From Haloprofundus marisrubri (GTDB taxonomy: Archaea; Halobacteriota; Halobacteria; Halobacteriales; Haloferacaceae): a stretch of 64,000 nt of DNA. The notes under the pieces are model-generated. The model worked only from the letters and a program-made list of their open reading frames with translations, was not told the DNA's origin and searched no databases. Numbering within the stretch: position 1 is the stretch's first letter; the number at the start of each line of letters is the position of its first letter. Positions 8,396-17,258 of this stretch are shown here, piece by piece. The stretch spans positions 99,895 through 163,894 of the forward strand of contig NZ_LOPU01000031.1 in NCBI RefSeq assembly GCF_001469955.1, written 5' to 3'. Both the position numbers and the translations under genes were made by a program.

Positions 8396-9223
8396 GTGGA
8401 GGATAAAAGAGGCACAGACGGAACGACGACCCTCCTCTATCTCATCCTCATCAACCTGCTCCCCATCGGTGGTCTGTTCGTGTTCGATTGGAACGCCGAC
8501 AATCTACTGTTCGCGTATTTCGTCCAAAACGGTCTTCTCGTCGTGCTCTACAGTTCGTTGGTTCCGTTTGCGACACAGGAACCCGAACTGGACGAGTACA
8601 GTCCGCGAGCAGTCCCGATTCCGTTCATCTCTGCGCGTTCCGGATGGAGACGAATCGTCGGGTGGCTCCCACCGATTAACTACTGGAACGTCCAGTTCGT
8701 CCTCTGGCCGCTCTCTTTGGGACTGGCGTTTTGGCAGGTGTCGGGAACGGTGTTACTCGACCTATCGACTCTCAGCATACCGGAGCGAGGAGGCGGCCAC
8801 GGTATCCCACTCGGACAGTATCTCGATGCCGTTGCGGCTGCTGGTTCCTTCGAGGTAGCGATGGTAGCGGTGCTGACTTCCGGATTAGCGTGTACGGTTA
8901 TCTCCCGCGATTTCTTCGGGCAGGAGCGCTACGCACGCTTTTCAGCGCCCGAGTTGGCCGAAATTCCGCTTCGGATTGGGCTGTACTGGTTCGTCACGAC
9001 CGTTCTCGCCTCTGCCGTCGTTGTCCTCACGTCCCCGCTCGCATCCATCTTTGACCACTCATCGTATGCAGAGTTCAGAGTCGTCTTACTGTTCGTGACG
9101 ATGACCTTACTACTCGAACGTGGACTCGTTTCGGTCCAGAGAGGAAATGAGCCGGGGAGAGTCGTCTACTGGGTCGCACTGTTCTGGTCGGGTCCGAAAA
9201 ACTCCGACGACCGGGTCGAGTGA
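8396..9223 (+). CDS. Polytopic membrane protein (DUF6498-like)
   Basis: A 275-residue protein (from the GTG start) with about six predicted membrane helices, such as LLYLILINLLPIGGLFVF, FAYFVQNGLLVVLY, AMVAVLTSGLACTVI and VVLLFVTMTLLLERG. It resembles the haloarchaeal DUF6498 family, function unknown. The start is uncertain: the frame is open back to a TTG at 8312, but the upstream part overlaps the tRNA scar region, and AAGGA lies just before the GTG at 8396. Its position immediately behind the tRNA 3'-end copy makes it possible cargo of a lost element. Base composition is somewhat less GC-rich than in its neighbours. Confidence 0.65.
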   Translation: MEDKRGTDGTTTLLYLILINLLPIGGLFVFDWNADNLLFAYFVQNGLLVVLYSSLVPFATQEPELDEYSPRAVPIPFISARSGWRRIVGWLPPINYWNVQFVLWPLSLGLAFWQVSGTVLLDLSTLSIPERGGGHGIPLGQYLDAVAAAGSFEVAMVAVLTSGLACTVISRDFFGQERYARFSAPELAEIPLRIGLYWFVTTVLASAVVVLTSPLASIFDHSSYAEFRVVLLFVTMTLLLERGLVSVQRGNEPGRVVYWVALFWSGPKNSDDRVE

Positions 9224-9356
9224 GTCCCTCTCGTTGTGTTCGGAGATTTTGACAGGGTGGATAGACGAGTTTGGTGAACTAGACGTAGTTCTCCCGAGAG
9301 TCGATTACTGGGTCGTGGCGGTGATATAGCGACCGCCAACTCAGACGCGCCGAAAC

Positions 9357-10391
9357 TTACCCGAGCAATCGCCGAAGCAGCGCGTTCGCCGAGTCGTTTC
9401 CGGACCCACCCTCCGTCGAGAGCTCGCCCTCGCTCGTGATTTCGGCGCTCGTAATCGCACCGAGCGTGTCGGTAATCGTGTAACCGGGCGTCTCGACGGT
9501 GACCTCGTCGCCGTCGGCGACGTCGACCCAGCGGAGTTCGAGTTCGTAGCTTCCGTCGGCCTCGATTTTCGACGCTTCCTGCTGGCCGGAGGCTTCGTGA
9601 TACGCCCACGCACCTTCGTCGGCGTACTGAGGGTCCGTCTGGCCGCTGATGGTCCGGACCTCGACGGTACGGTCGGTGTCCGACCCGGCCATCGGGTACT
9701 CGCGGTCGACCCACGCACGGTAGCCCTCTTCGATTGCGTAGACGTTCGTGAAGCCGTTCTCGATGAGCGTCGCCGCTCGCTGCGAGGAGAGATAGTTCGG
9801 GCAGTCACAGTAGATGACGATGCGGTCGGATTTCGGCCAGTCGGCGACCGGGTCGTTCCGCTCCAGACCCTCGGGAGCGATACTCTGGACCGCGCCGAAC
9901 ACGTGCGAGACGTCGTAGGCGGCGGCGCTGCGAGCGTCGACGACGCGGGCCTCGCCTCGGGCGTACCAGTAGTAGGCGACGTCCGCGGGAACGAGAGGAA
10001 CGTTGACGACGCCGGAGTCACGGCGGACACGGTTGGCCGGGAAGCGGCCCGTGTCGACCGTTCGCTCCGCCGGCGTCGTCTCGAACTCCGGCGGGTAGCC
10101 GTCGAGCGGGGCCGTCTCCTCGGGGAGGTCGTCGCCGTTGCGCGGTCCTTCGAGATTCTCGAACGAACTGGGTTCGTCCGTCGGTTCCTCTGTCGCGGTT
10201 TCGGTCGTCTGGTTCGACGCTGCGGCGGTCTGTGTTTCGGTCGGTTCGGCGGTCTGTGTGGACTCGTTCGCCGGTGTCGAGGTGTCGGACCCCCCGTCGT
10301 CTCCGCTCGAGGCACAACCGGCGACACCAATCGTCGCCGCTGCGCCGAGCGTGGCGAGGTACTTGCGGCGCGAGGACTGTTTCGATGGCAT
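9357..10391 (-). CDS. Tat-exported lipoprotein with rhodanese domain
   Basis: The 344-residue protein begins with SRRKYLATLG, a twin-arginine motif, and a lipobox-like GVAGC, so it is probably exported folded and lipid-anchored to the outer face of the membrane. A Thr/Glu-rich linker (about 30-75) follows. Residues about 130-230 form a rhodanese domain with the active-site loop YCDCPNYLSSQRA, a C-x-CPN variant in which the Cys should carry persulfide. The C-terminal 100 residues are a separate beta-rich domain (ELELRWVDVADGDEVTVETP) I do not recognise. A role in extracytoplasmic sulfur transfer or thiol redox is inferred only from the family. Confidence 0.82.
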   Translation of the reverse strand: MPSKQSSRRKYLATLGAAATIGVAGCASSGDDGGSDTSTPANESTQTAEPTETQTAAASNQTTETATEEPTDEPSSFENLEGPRNGDDLPEETAPLDGYPPEFETTPAERTVDTGRFPANRVRRDSGVVNVPLVPADVAYYWYARGEARVVDARSAAAYDVSHVFGAVQSIAPEGLERNDPVADWPKSDRIVIYCDCPNYLSSQRAATLIENGFTNVYAIEEGYRAWVDREYPMAGSDTDRTVEVRTISGQTDPQYADEGAWAYHEASGQQEASKIEADGSYELELRWVDVADGDEVTVETPGYTITDTLGAITSAEITSEGELSTEGGSGNDSANALLRRLLG

Positions 10392-10560
10392 TCGTACGAG
10401 TGCATCCCAACGGACAACGCTTTACTATCGACATGATAAGCCGAGATTCGGCCGTCTGCGGCCGGACAGGCAGATCTAGCCGAGACCGTTGTAGTCGGTT
10501 TCGAACGGTTCAACCGACGCACGACAGCAGACGAATCGGTCCCACTTCGGGCGCAGAGCG

Positions 10561-10580
10561 CTTATCTCGTTCATAATAAT
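10561..10580 (+). promoter_or_regulatory. Shared AT-rich promoter-like element
   Basis: CTTAT-N3-GTTCATAATAAT at this place recurs with the same internal spacing at 29869-29888, upstream of a glycosyltransferase gene. It sits 8 nt before the start of a possible structured RNA and 260 nt before glmM. Either CTTAT or ATAATAAT could serve as box A. Related ATAATA boxes lie upstream of the dehydrogenase operon (18615) and the flippase gene (38012, minus strand). Confidence 0.5.
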
Positions 10581-10587
10581 AGTCGTA

Positions 10588-10697
10588 GGGGGCCACCGTT
10601 AGAATGCGTCGCGCCGAACGAGGTGTTCCGGGCACTCGGTTCCCCCACGGCACGTGAACTGACGCCTCGTTCCCGCGGCCACCCATCGCGGGCCCCC
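10588..10697 (+). ncRNA. Possible structured noncoding RNA upstream of glmM
   Basis: About 110 nt in a gene-free gap can fold as a branched RNA. GGGGG (10588-10592) pairs with CCCCC (10693-10697). GAACGAGG (10616-10623) pairs exactly with CCTCGTTC (10665-10672). CCGCG (10673-10677) pairs with CGCGG (10687-10691) as a hairpin. An AT-rich promoter-like element lies directly upstream. I do not recognise it as SRP RNA, RNase P RNA or a known riboswitch. The GC-rich DNA makes some pairing likely by chance, so this is a candidate only. It could be a free RNA or part of a long glmM leader. Confidence 0.35.
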
Positions 10698-10805
10698 ACC
10701 CTTTGACCCGAGGTTGCGGACCCGTCTCTCTCCCCCCCTCGTCCTTCGTCGGGGACGCCCCGACAGCAGTGTGTCAGGTGTGTCGACCGACCCGGTTTAT
10801 TCCCT

Positions 10806-10813
10806 CTATAACT
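10806..10813 (+). promoter_or_regulatory. TATA-like box for glmM
   Basis: CTATAACT is centred about 31 nt upstream of the glmM ATG. With the usual archaeal spacing, transcription would begin a few bases before the ATG, giving a nearly leaderless mRNA. This argues against the frame upstream of 10841 being translated. Confidence 0.5.
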
Positions 10814-10840
10814 ACCACCCGTGAGCGCGAACTACGGACA

Positions 10841-12166
10841 ATGTTCGGAACCAGCGGTATCCGTGGACCGGTCGGAGACGACGTGACGGGTGAGTTAGCC
10901 CTCGCCGTCGGGCGCGCACTCGCCGCAGAGGGCTACGACCACGTCGTTCTCGGGCGCGACGCTCGAGAAAGCGGTGCCTTCCTCGCCAACGCCGTCGCTG
11001 CAGGCGCACAGGAGTGCGGGACCGACGTCACCCGAGTCGGCGTCGCCTCGACCCCCACCGTCGCTCGCAGCGTCGCCGACTTCGACGCCGACGCCGGCGT
11101 CGTCATCACGGCGTCGCACAACCCCGCGACCGACAACGGCATCAAACTCTGGACGCCGAGCGGTCAGGCCTTCGACGCTAAGCGTCGCGCGGCCATCGAG
11201 GAACGCATCCGCGAGGAGTCGTTCGAGCGCGCAGACTGGCAGGGCGTCGGTATCGAACGCGAGCGAAACGACGCCATCGAGAACCACATCGACGCACTCG
11301 TTTCGGCGGTCGACCTCGGCCGCCAGCTTTCGGTGGTCGTCGACGCCGGCAACGGCCCGGGTGCGCTGACCGCGCACGCACTCTCGGAACTCGGCTGTGA
11401 CGTGACGACGCTGAACGCCCAACCCGACGGGAGCTTCCCGGGCCGACCGAGCGAACCGACGGCCGAAAACTGCCAGACGCTCTGTTCTGTCGTCGCCTCC
11501 ACCGACGCTGACCTCGGCATCGCACACGACGGCGACGCCGACCGGATGATGGCCGTGACCGAAAACGGCGAGTTCGTCGCCGGCGACCATCTCCTCGCGC
11601 TGTTCGGCCGCCGTGCCGCGAACGACGGCGAACGCGTCGCCGCGCCGCTGAACACGAGTCTCGCCGTCGACGACGCGCTCTCGCCGCAGGGCGCGACGGT
11701 CGAACGAACTCCCGTCGGTGACGTGTACGTCGCCGAAGCCGCGAGTTCGCCCGCCGTCACGTTCGGCGGCGAACCCAGCGGCGCGTGGATTTGGCCCGAC
11801 GAGACGCTCTGTCCGGACGGCCCCCTCGCCGCGGTCAAACTGGCCGAACTCGTGAGCGTCGAAGGCTCGCTCGAAACGCTGCTGGGCGAACTCCCGCGCT
11901 ACCCGACGCTGCGCGACAGCGTCGAAGTCGCCGACAAGACGGCGACGATGGCTGCGGTGAGCCAGCGCGTGGACGACGAGTTCGACGACGTCGACGAGAT
12001 GGACGGTGTCCGCGTCGCACTCGACGATGGATGGTTCCTCGTTCGCGCCAGCGGTACTCAACCGTTGGTCCGCGTGACCGCGGAAGCACGCGACGAGACG
12101 CGCGCACAGGAACTGTTCGACCGGGCCTACGAGATGGTCGAAGACGCGGCGAAAGCGTCGGCGTAA
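10841..12166 (+). CDS. glmM: Phosphoglucosamine mutase / phosphohexomutase
   Basis: The 441-residue enzyme belongs to the alpha-D-phosphohexomutase family and moves phosphate between C6 and C1 of a hexosamine or hexose. All four signatures are present: phosphoserine loop TASHNPATDNGIK with Ser92, Mg-binding DGDADRMM, sugar loop GGEPSGAW, and phosphate loop RASGTQPLVRV near the C-terminus. The start MFGTSGIRG is the conserved N-terminus of GlmM-type members, so the longer upstream frame is rejected. GlmS, which makes glucosamine-6-phosphate, lies 0.5 kb away on the other strand, supporting the glucosamine assignment. Phosphomannomutase activity cannot be excluded. Confidence 0.88.
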   Translation: MFGTSGIRGPVGDDVTGELALAVGRALAAEGYDHVVLGRDARESGAFLANAVAAGAQECGTDVTRVGVASTPTVARSVADFDADAGVVITASHNPATDNGIKLWTPSGQAFDAKRRAAIEERIREESFERADWQGVGIERERNDAIENHIDALVSAVDLGRQLSVVVDAGNGPGALTAHALSELGCDVTTLNAQPDGSFPGRPSEPTAENCQTLCSVVASTDADLGIAHDGDADRMMAVTENGEFVAGDHLLALFGRRAANDGERVAAPLNTSLAVDDALSPQGATVERTPVGDVYVAEAASSPAVTFGGEPSGAWIWPDETLCPDGPLAAVKLAELVSVEGSLETLLGELPRYPTLRDSVEVADKTATMAAVSQRVDDEFDDVDEMDGVRVALDDGWFLVRASGTQPLVRVTAEARDETRAQELFDRAYEMVEDAAKASA

Positions 12167-12350
12167 GCGCGTCAGCTACGGTCTCTGCGCATTCTGCGCT
12201 CTCTTCGGACCTCGCGGGCCGGCCGCTCTGTCTGCTTTCTTCGGCTTCGCCATCGGCGTGACCCGACAGCACAGATTCTCGCGTGTCGTTTCGTGCTCTC
12301 GCTCGGAGAGATTATGAACTCGCTATCCATTCTACGAGACGAAGACACCC

Positions 12351-12542
12351 ATGCCCTCCACAGACCCAACAGAGAAAATCGCACTCGCCCTGACCGGGTT
12401 GTTCGTCGTCGCCGTCCTGCTCTGGGGATATCTCGTCGCCCAGCAACTCCTCCTCTCGGTTCTGATAGCGCTGGTCGGCGTCCTCGTCTACGTCGCGTGG
12501 CGTCTGTTCGGTGGGACCTCTCGTCGACCCGTCGAACCGTAG
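12351..12542 (+). CDS. Small two-helix membrane protein
   Basis: A 63-residue protein made almost entirely of two hydrophobic stretches (about residues 10-30 and 32-52), with a charged N-terminus (PSTDPTEK) and a basic C-terminal tail (RLFGGTSRRPVEP). It sits between glmM and glmS on the glmM strand, 185 bp after it. Short haloarchaeal membrane proteins of this form are common and unassigned. Codon use (G or C at third positions) looks coding. Confidence 0.6.
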   Translation: MPSTDPTEKIALALTGLFVVAVLLWGYLVAQQLLLSVLIALVGVLVYVAWRLFGGTSRRPVEP

Positions 12543-12706
12543 ACTATCGAGTCGAAGCGCGAACTATCGAATCAGTCCGGAGACTCCCGAGTTAGACTGA
12601 GCCACAGCAGTTCAGAACCATCGCTCCGGTCGAGCGAACGACGAACTCGGTGGTCGAGAGACCACCGGGCGTCAAAAAAGGGGTGGTCCGCGGTTGCGAG
12701 TCGCGC

Positions 12707-14509
12707 CTACTCGACAGTGACGCTCTTTGCGAGGTTCCGCGGTTTGTCTATGGAGCGACCCAGCAGGTTCGCCGTGTGGTACGACACCAGTTGGAGTTGA
12801 ACGTTGGCGAGCAGGCCGGCCAGCGCGGGGTCCGTGTCGGGGATGGGGAGGTGCGCGTCGGCGGCGTCGACGGCCGGATGTCCCTCGGGTGCGACGGCGA
12901 CGATGGGCGCGCCGCGGGTCTGGGCTTCTTTGGCGTTCGTCAACGTCTTCTGGTCGTCGGTGCCAGTGAACACCGCGAACACCGGGGTCTGGGGAGTGAC
13001 GAGCGCAAGCGGACCGTGTTTGAGTTCACCAGAGGCGAACCCTTCGGCGTGTTCGTACGTGATTTCCTTGAACTTCAGCGCGCCTTCGACGGCGACCGAG
13101 TAGCCGAGGCCGCGGCCGATGAAGAAGAACGCCTCGCTGCCGAGGTAGCGGTCGGCGAGTTCGTGGGCGCGGTCGCCGTCGAGCACCTCGCGGACGTTCT
13201 CGGGCAGCGAGCGCAGCGACTCGAAGAACGTCGTCGGGTCGTCCCACGGCAGGTCGCCGGTGACGTCCTCGCCGATACGGTGGCCGAGCAGACAGAGTGC
13301 GGCCACCTGCGAGGAGAACGTCTTCGTCGCCGCGACGCCGATTTCGGGGCCGGCGCGGACGAGAAGCGTCTCGTCGGCCTCGCGGGAGACGGTTGAGCCT
13401 TGGACGTTGGTGACGGCGACAGTTCGAGCGCCTTCGGCCTCGGCGCGTTCGAGTGCGCCGAGCGTGTCGGCCGTCTCACCGCTCTGGGTGACGGCGACGA
13501 CGAGCGTCTCGTCGGTGATTGGGTCGGCGGTTCCGTACTCGCTCGCGCGGAAGGCGCGGGCGCGGACGCCGGCGGCGTTGAGCAGTCGGGCACCGTACAG
13601 CGCCGCGTGGTAGGAGGTGCCGCAGGCGACGAACTGGACGTCGGTGACACCGTCGAACGTATCGAGTTCGGTGAGCGAGACGCCGTCGTCTTCGATTCGA
13701 CCTTCGACCGTGTTTGCCAGCGAGGTGGGCTGGTTGTGAATTTCTTTGAGCATGTAGTGGTCGTAGGAGCCTTTGCCGGCGTCTTCTGGGTCCCAGTCGA
13801 CGGTGTCGATGTCGCGGGAGACGGGTTCGCCGGCGACGGTGGTCATCGAGACGCTGTCGGGTTCGACGACGACCATGTCGCCGTCTTCGAGGTAGACGAC
13901 CTCGGCGGTGTGTTCGAGGAACGCGGGCACGTCGCTGGCGAGGAAGTACTCGCCGTCGTCGAGACCGAGCACGAGCGGCGACCCCTGTCGGGCGGCGTAG
14001 ACGGCCTCGAAGCCGTCGACGATAGCCGCGATGGCGTAGCTGCCGTCGAGTTCCTGTACTGCGCGGCGGAACGCCTCTTCGGGCGTGCCGACTTCCGCGA
14101 GGTGGGAGGCGATGAGGTGAGGAACGACTTCCGTGTCGGTGTCGGAGACGAACTCGACGCCTTCGGCTTCGAGACTCGCCTTCAGTTCCTCGTAGTTCTC
14201 GATGACGCCGTTGTGCACGACGGCGACGCGACCCGACTCGTCGGTGTGCGGATGCGCGTTGTCGTCGGTCGGTGCCCCGTGGGTGCTCCAGCGGGTGTGA
14301 CCGATGCCGACGTTACCGTTCGGTTCCGACCCGCGGATGGCGCTTTTCAGTTCGGCGACTTTGCCGGAGCGCTTGTGGACTTTGATGCCAGTGCCGTTTT
14401 TCACGGCGACGCCGGCGGAGTCGTAGCCGCGGTATTCGAGGCTCTCCAGACCGGAGACGAGCGCTCCGACGGAGTCAGAGCGGCCGACTCGGGCGATGAT
14501 ACCGCACAT
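12707..14509 (-). CDS. glmS: Glutamine--fructose-6-phosphate aminotransferase (isomerizing)
   Basis: At 600 residues this is a full-length GlmS, converting fructose-6-phosphate and glutamine to glucosamine-6-phosphate. The N-terminal glutaminase has the catalytic Cys2 (MCGIIARVG), RGYDSAG, GHTRWSTHG and NGVIENYEEL. Two SIS domains follow, with CGTSYHAALYGARL and SQSGETADTL (here TQSGETADT) as the sugar-phosphate motifs, and the protein ends in the conserved SVTVE after DKPRNLAKS. GGAGGAG stands a few bases before the ATG as a Shine-Dalgarno. No glmS ribozyme is evident and none is expected in archaea. It supplies amino sugars for the glycan locus downstream and for cell-surface glycoproteins. 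Confidence 0.96.
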   Translation of the reverse strand: MCGIIARVGRSDSVGALVSGLESLEYRGYDSAGVAVKNGTGIKVHKRSGKVAELKSAIRGSEPNGNVGIGHTRWSTHGAPTDDNAHPHTDESGRVAVVHNGVIENYEELKASLEAEGVEFVSDTDTEVVPHLIASHLAEVGTPEEAFRRAVQELDGSYAIAAIVDGFEAVYAARQGSPLVLGLDDGEYFLASDVPAFLEHTAEVVYLEDGDMVVVEPDSVSMTTVAGEPVSRDIDTVDWDPEDAGKGSYDHYMLKEIHNQPTSLANTVEGRIEDDGVSLTELDTFDGVTDVQFVACGTSYHAALYGARLLNAAGVRARAFRASEYGTADPITDETLVVAVTQSGETADTLGALERAEAEGARTVAVTNVQGSTVSREADETLLVRAGPEIGVAATKTFSSQVAALCLLGHRIGEDVTGDLPWDDPTTFFESLRSLPENVREVLDGDRAHELADRYLGSEAFFFIGRGLGYSVAVEGALKFKEITYEHAEGFASGELKHGPLALVTPQTPVFAVFTGTDDQKTLTNAKEAQTRGAPIVAVAPEGHPAVDAADAHLPIPDTDPALAGLLANVQLQLVSYHTANLLGRSIDKPRNLAKSVTVE

Positions 14510-15532
14510 CTACATCTCCTCCACGGTAGGTCGGACCGGAGGGCTGGTACAGCGATTGCGTTCGGTACTGCGTCCCGATAGGGCGGAACTGTGGCGGACC
14601 ATATTCACATCTCCTACTCTGTATGGTTTACTATGAACGGGGTAATCGGAGACTTATTTCGCCGCTAAAGACCGTTTCAACGTGCAACAGTTACAACCAC
14701 GTCAGACACAGCGGTCACAGGCCGGGCCGGATAGAGTGCGTATCGACCCGAAAACACCGACGAAACGGCCGGTTCGAACGGCTTGTGACGACTGTCAGAT
14801 ATGGTGTCAGAGACGGCGAGTGACCAACCGCGAGCAGCGGCTTTCCTTCTCTGCTCTGTTGACTGCTCGTCGAACGGTACTGACGTGACGGACTCATCTC
14901 CGAAGAACGTCTCGGGCGCGTCGACCGACACAGGGGTTCGAGACGTTCTCCGAGACACGAACGGACACGAAAAGGCACCAGAAGGCACGAGAAGAGTACC
15001 GGCCGACGGATTCGCCGGGAACGACCAACTGCCGTGTTGACGCCCGTCGTCGCCGCGTGAGGGCCTCGGAGTTGTCGGGGTCACAGCCACAGCACACGCG
15101 GTCGAATCCTCGCCGAAGCGACGGCAGTCCGTGAACACTGAGTCCGGAGAAACGCCATCGAGTCGTTCTGTGCGGCTCGCCCGGAGAGGCGAATCGGAGT
15201 CGTGGGACCGGGATGTGGAGTGCTGGGCACCGGTATGTGAGTTGCGCACTGACGCTCCGAGAGGGTGCGCGCGGCCCGACGTACTGTGATGAGAATAGGA
15301 GACAGCCAGCGTCGAGAGCCGATAGAGAACTGCACTCTCGTTCGCAGGGAATCGGACGAGACGGCGGTACCTGCTCGGAAGGCAGTTTAGAACAGCCACG
15401 CGGACAGCGTCGTCTACGGCTGTAGTAAAAGTACGTCCGCAAAACACCCGACCATCGGGGTCGAAGCCGGCGACAACGGGCACGGCAACGGATACGGTGA
15501 TGGGGCACAGCGGCGCTGTACCGCCGGAGCGA
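14510..15532. other. 1-kb region without a convincing gene
   Basis: No open frame here has a plausible protein. The longest (minus strand, 301 codons) is Arg/Ser/Thr-rich, lacks hydrophobic core segments and Asp/Glu richness, and has no recognisable motif. A TATA-like AT-rich stretch at 14606-14640 probably belongs to glmS. The rest could be decayed sequence, an untranslated leader or a spacer. I see no repeats or tRNA. Confidence 0.5.
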
Positions 15533-17002
15533 TTACCGAAGCGCGGAGTCGGCCCAGTCGGGCGTCTCGTCGGTGAGCGCAATGACGTTCTCGCGGCCGA
15601 CGTTTATCTTCGTCAGCTTGCCCTCTTCTTCCATCCGCGAGAGGAGGCGGCTGACTTTCGACTTCGACCACTCGGTCCGGTCGACGATTTCGCTCTGTCG
15701 CAACCGGCCGCTCTCCTCGTGGAGCATCTTGAGAACGCGGCCGTCGTCCGACAGCGGAACCTGTGTCTCGGCCGGCGGTGCGTCTGTCCGCTCCTCGACT
15801 TCGGGGTCGGACGCCGCTACGCGTTCGTCGGCGTCGTCGTCCGTCTTCACGGTTCTGACGATGTCGCTGCCGTGTCTGCGGACCACCGTAACGACGCTGT
15901 ACCGACTCCGACGGTACCAGACGCCGAGTCCGGCGAGAACGGCCACTGCCAACCCGGCGAATCCGATGGTCGTCGCTGGGTTGGTCGGGTCGGTCCCGAG
16001 GAGGATTTCCTGTCTGTCGGCCAGTCCGTCGTCGTCGGTGTCGACCCGCAGCGGGTTGGTGTCGTGGCGTTCGATTTCGACTCTGTCGCTCAGACCGTCA
16101 CTGTCGGTGTCGGCCGCCAACGGGTCCGTGTTGTGTCTGTCGACCTCCGCACCGTCGAACAGGCCGTCGGCGTCGGAGTCTTCGTTCTGTGGGTTGGTTT
16201 CCAGCGCGAGTTCCTGGCTGTCGGTGAGGCCGTCGTCGTCGGAGTCGGGGTCCATCGGGTCGGTTCCGTGGTCGTCGACTTCCGCCCCGTCGGGCAGTCC
16301 GTCACCGTCGGTGTCGGGACCCAGCGGGTCGGTCCCGAGGATTATCTCCTGTTGGTCTCTGAGCCCGTCACTGTCGCTGTCGGGGTCTAACGGGTCCGTG
16401 TCGTGGTCGTCGACTTCCGTACCGTCTGAGAGGCCGTCTCCGTCTGTGTCGCGCGAGTCGAGGTCCGTTCCGAGTTCGACCTCCCGGTCGTTGGTCAGGC
16501 CGTCACCGTCGTAGTCGCCGGTTCGCTCGATGAACGTGTACGTCGTGGTCGTCGCGGCGACGGCTTTCTGGTTGCCGAAGCCACGGGTGGCGACGATGGA
16601 GACGTTTCGCTCGCCGGAGACGCTCGGCGGATAGCGCTCGAAGTCGAACTTGACCTTGCGCGAACCGTTGGGGTCGACGTTTAGCTGTTGGCAGTCCAGT
16701 GAGACTCGCTTTCCGTCGTCGGTTTCGACGTACGCACAGAACTCGTACAGCGAACTGTTCCCGGCGTTGTGAAAGCGCGTGGAGAGCGTGCTCGACTCGT
16801 TTCGCCAGACGTAGGTCTGGTTGTCTCCCTGCTGGATGCTTCCCTCGTCGGAGAGCGAGATACCCTCCATCGAGGAGTTCGCACTCGTGAGTACGGAGTC
16901 CGAGGCGGCAACCGGTGTCGCCGCTGCGAGCGAAACGATGCCCGCGAGGACCAAGAGGAGGGCTAACATCGGCGGGGCGACTCGATGATTCGATTGCGTC
17001 AC
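15533..17002 (-). CDS. Membrane regulator with eight TSP3-type calcium repeats and winged helix
   Basis: The 489-residue protein has a signal or anchor segment at about residues 10-33, an extracellular beta domain (about 35-155), then eight tandem repeats of about 22 residues at about 160-335. The repeats have the form DTDGDGLSDGTEV and alternate with GTDPLDP, the thrombospondin type 3 calcium-binding pattern. One membrane helix (TIGFAGLAVAVLAGLGVWY) follows. The cytoplasmic part has an Asp/Glu-rich linker and a winged helix with RTEWSKSKVSRLLSRMEEEG. A surface calcium- or ligand-sensing domain wired to a DNA-binding domain is the simplest reading, as inference. Its helix-turn-helix is a close relative of that at 6824-8017. 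Confidence 0.82.
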   Translation of the reverse strand: MTQSNHRVAPPMLALLLVLAGIVSLAAATPVAASDSVLTSANSSMEGISLSDEGSIQQGDNQTYVWRNESSTLSTRFHNAGNSSLYEFCAYVETDDGKRVSLDCQQLNVDPNGSRKVKFDFERYPPSVSGERNVSIVATRGFGNQKAVAATTTTYTFIERTGDYDGDGLTNDREVELGTDLDSRDTDGDGLSDGTEVDDHDTDPLDPDSDSDGLRDQQEIILGTDPLGPDTDGDGLPDGAEVDDHGTDPMDPDSDDDGLTDSQELALETNPQNEDSDADGLFDGAEVDRHNTDPLAADTDSDGLSDRVEIERHDTNPLRVDTDDDGLADRQEILLGTDPTNPATTIGFAGLAVAVLAGLGVWYRRSRYSVVTVVRRHGSDIVRTVKTDDDADERVAASDPEVEERTDAPPAETQVPLSDDGRVLKMLHEESGRLRQSEIVDRTEWSKSKVSRLLSRMEEEGKLTKINVGRENVIALTDETPDWADSALR

Positions 17003-17258
17003 GTCACACTCTCCCTCGAGTGGTGGATACGAGAGGTCGGCGGATGCCGAACGTAGTTCTTTCGATGTTGTAATGTCTCATTGCCTATGCAAATTTGGGC
17101 CAATGACAGATTTCACGTATCGTGTCGGACACGGCGTATAGGTCCGACTCGTCCGGTAACAAGTCATTGAAGCTACCGAAGATTTGCAGTTTCTTGACGA
17201 AATTCGTATACGACGCCGGGTGCGGGGATGGGGGGAGTCGACACCGCGGGCCGAACGC

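Noticed and set aside
14677..15582. 301-codon minus-strand frame in the gap after glmS
   Set aside because: Ser/Thr/Arg/Pro-rich, few acidic residues, no motif and no ribosome-binding site.
15985..16520. Possible DNA repeat array
   Set aside because: It is the coding sequence of eight TSP3 protein repeats.
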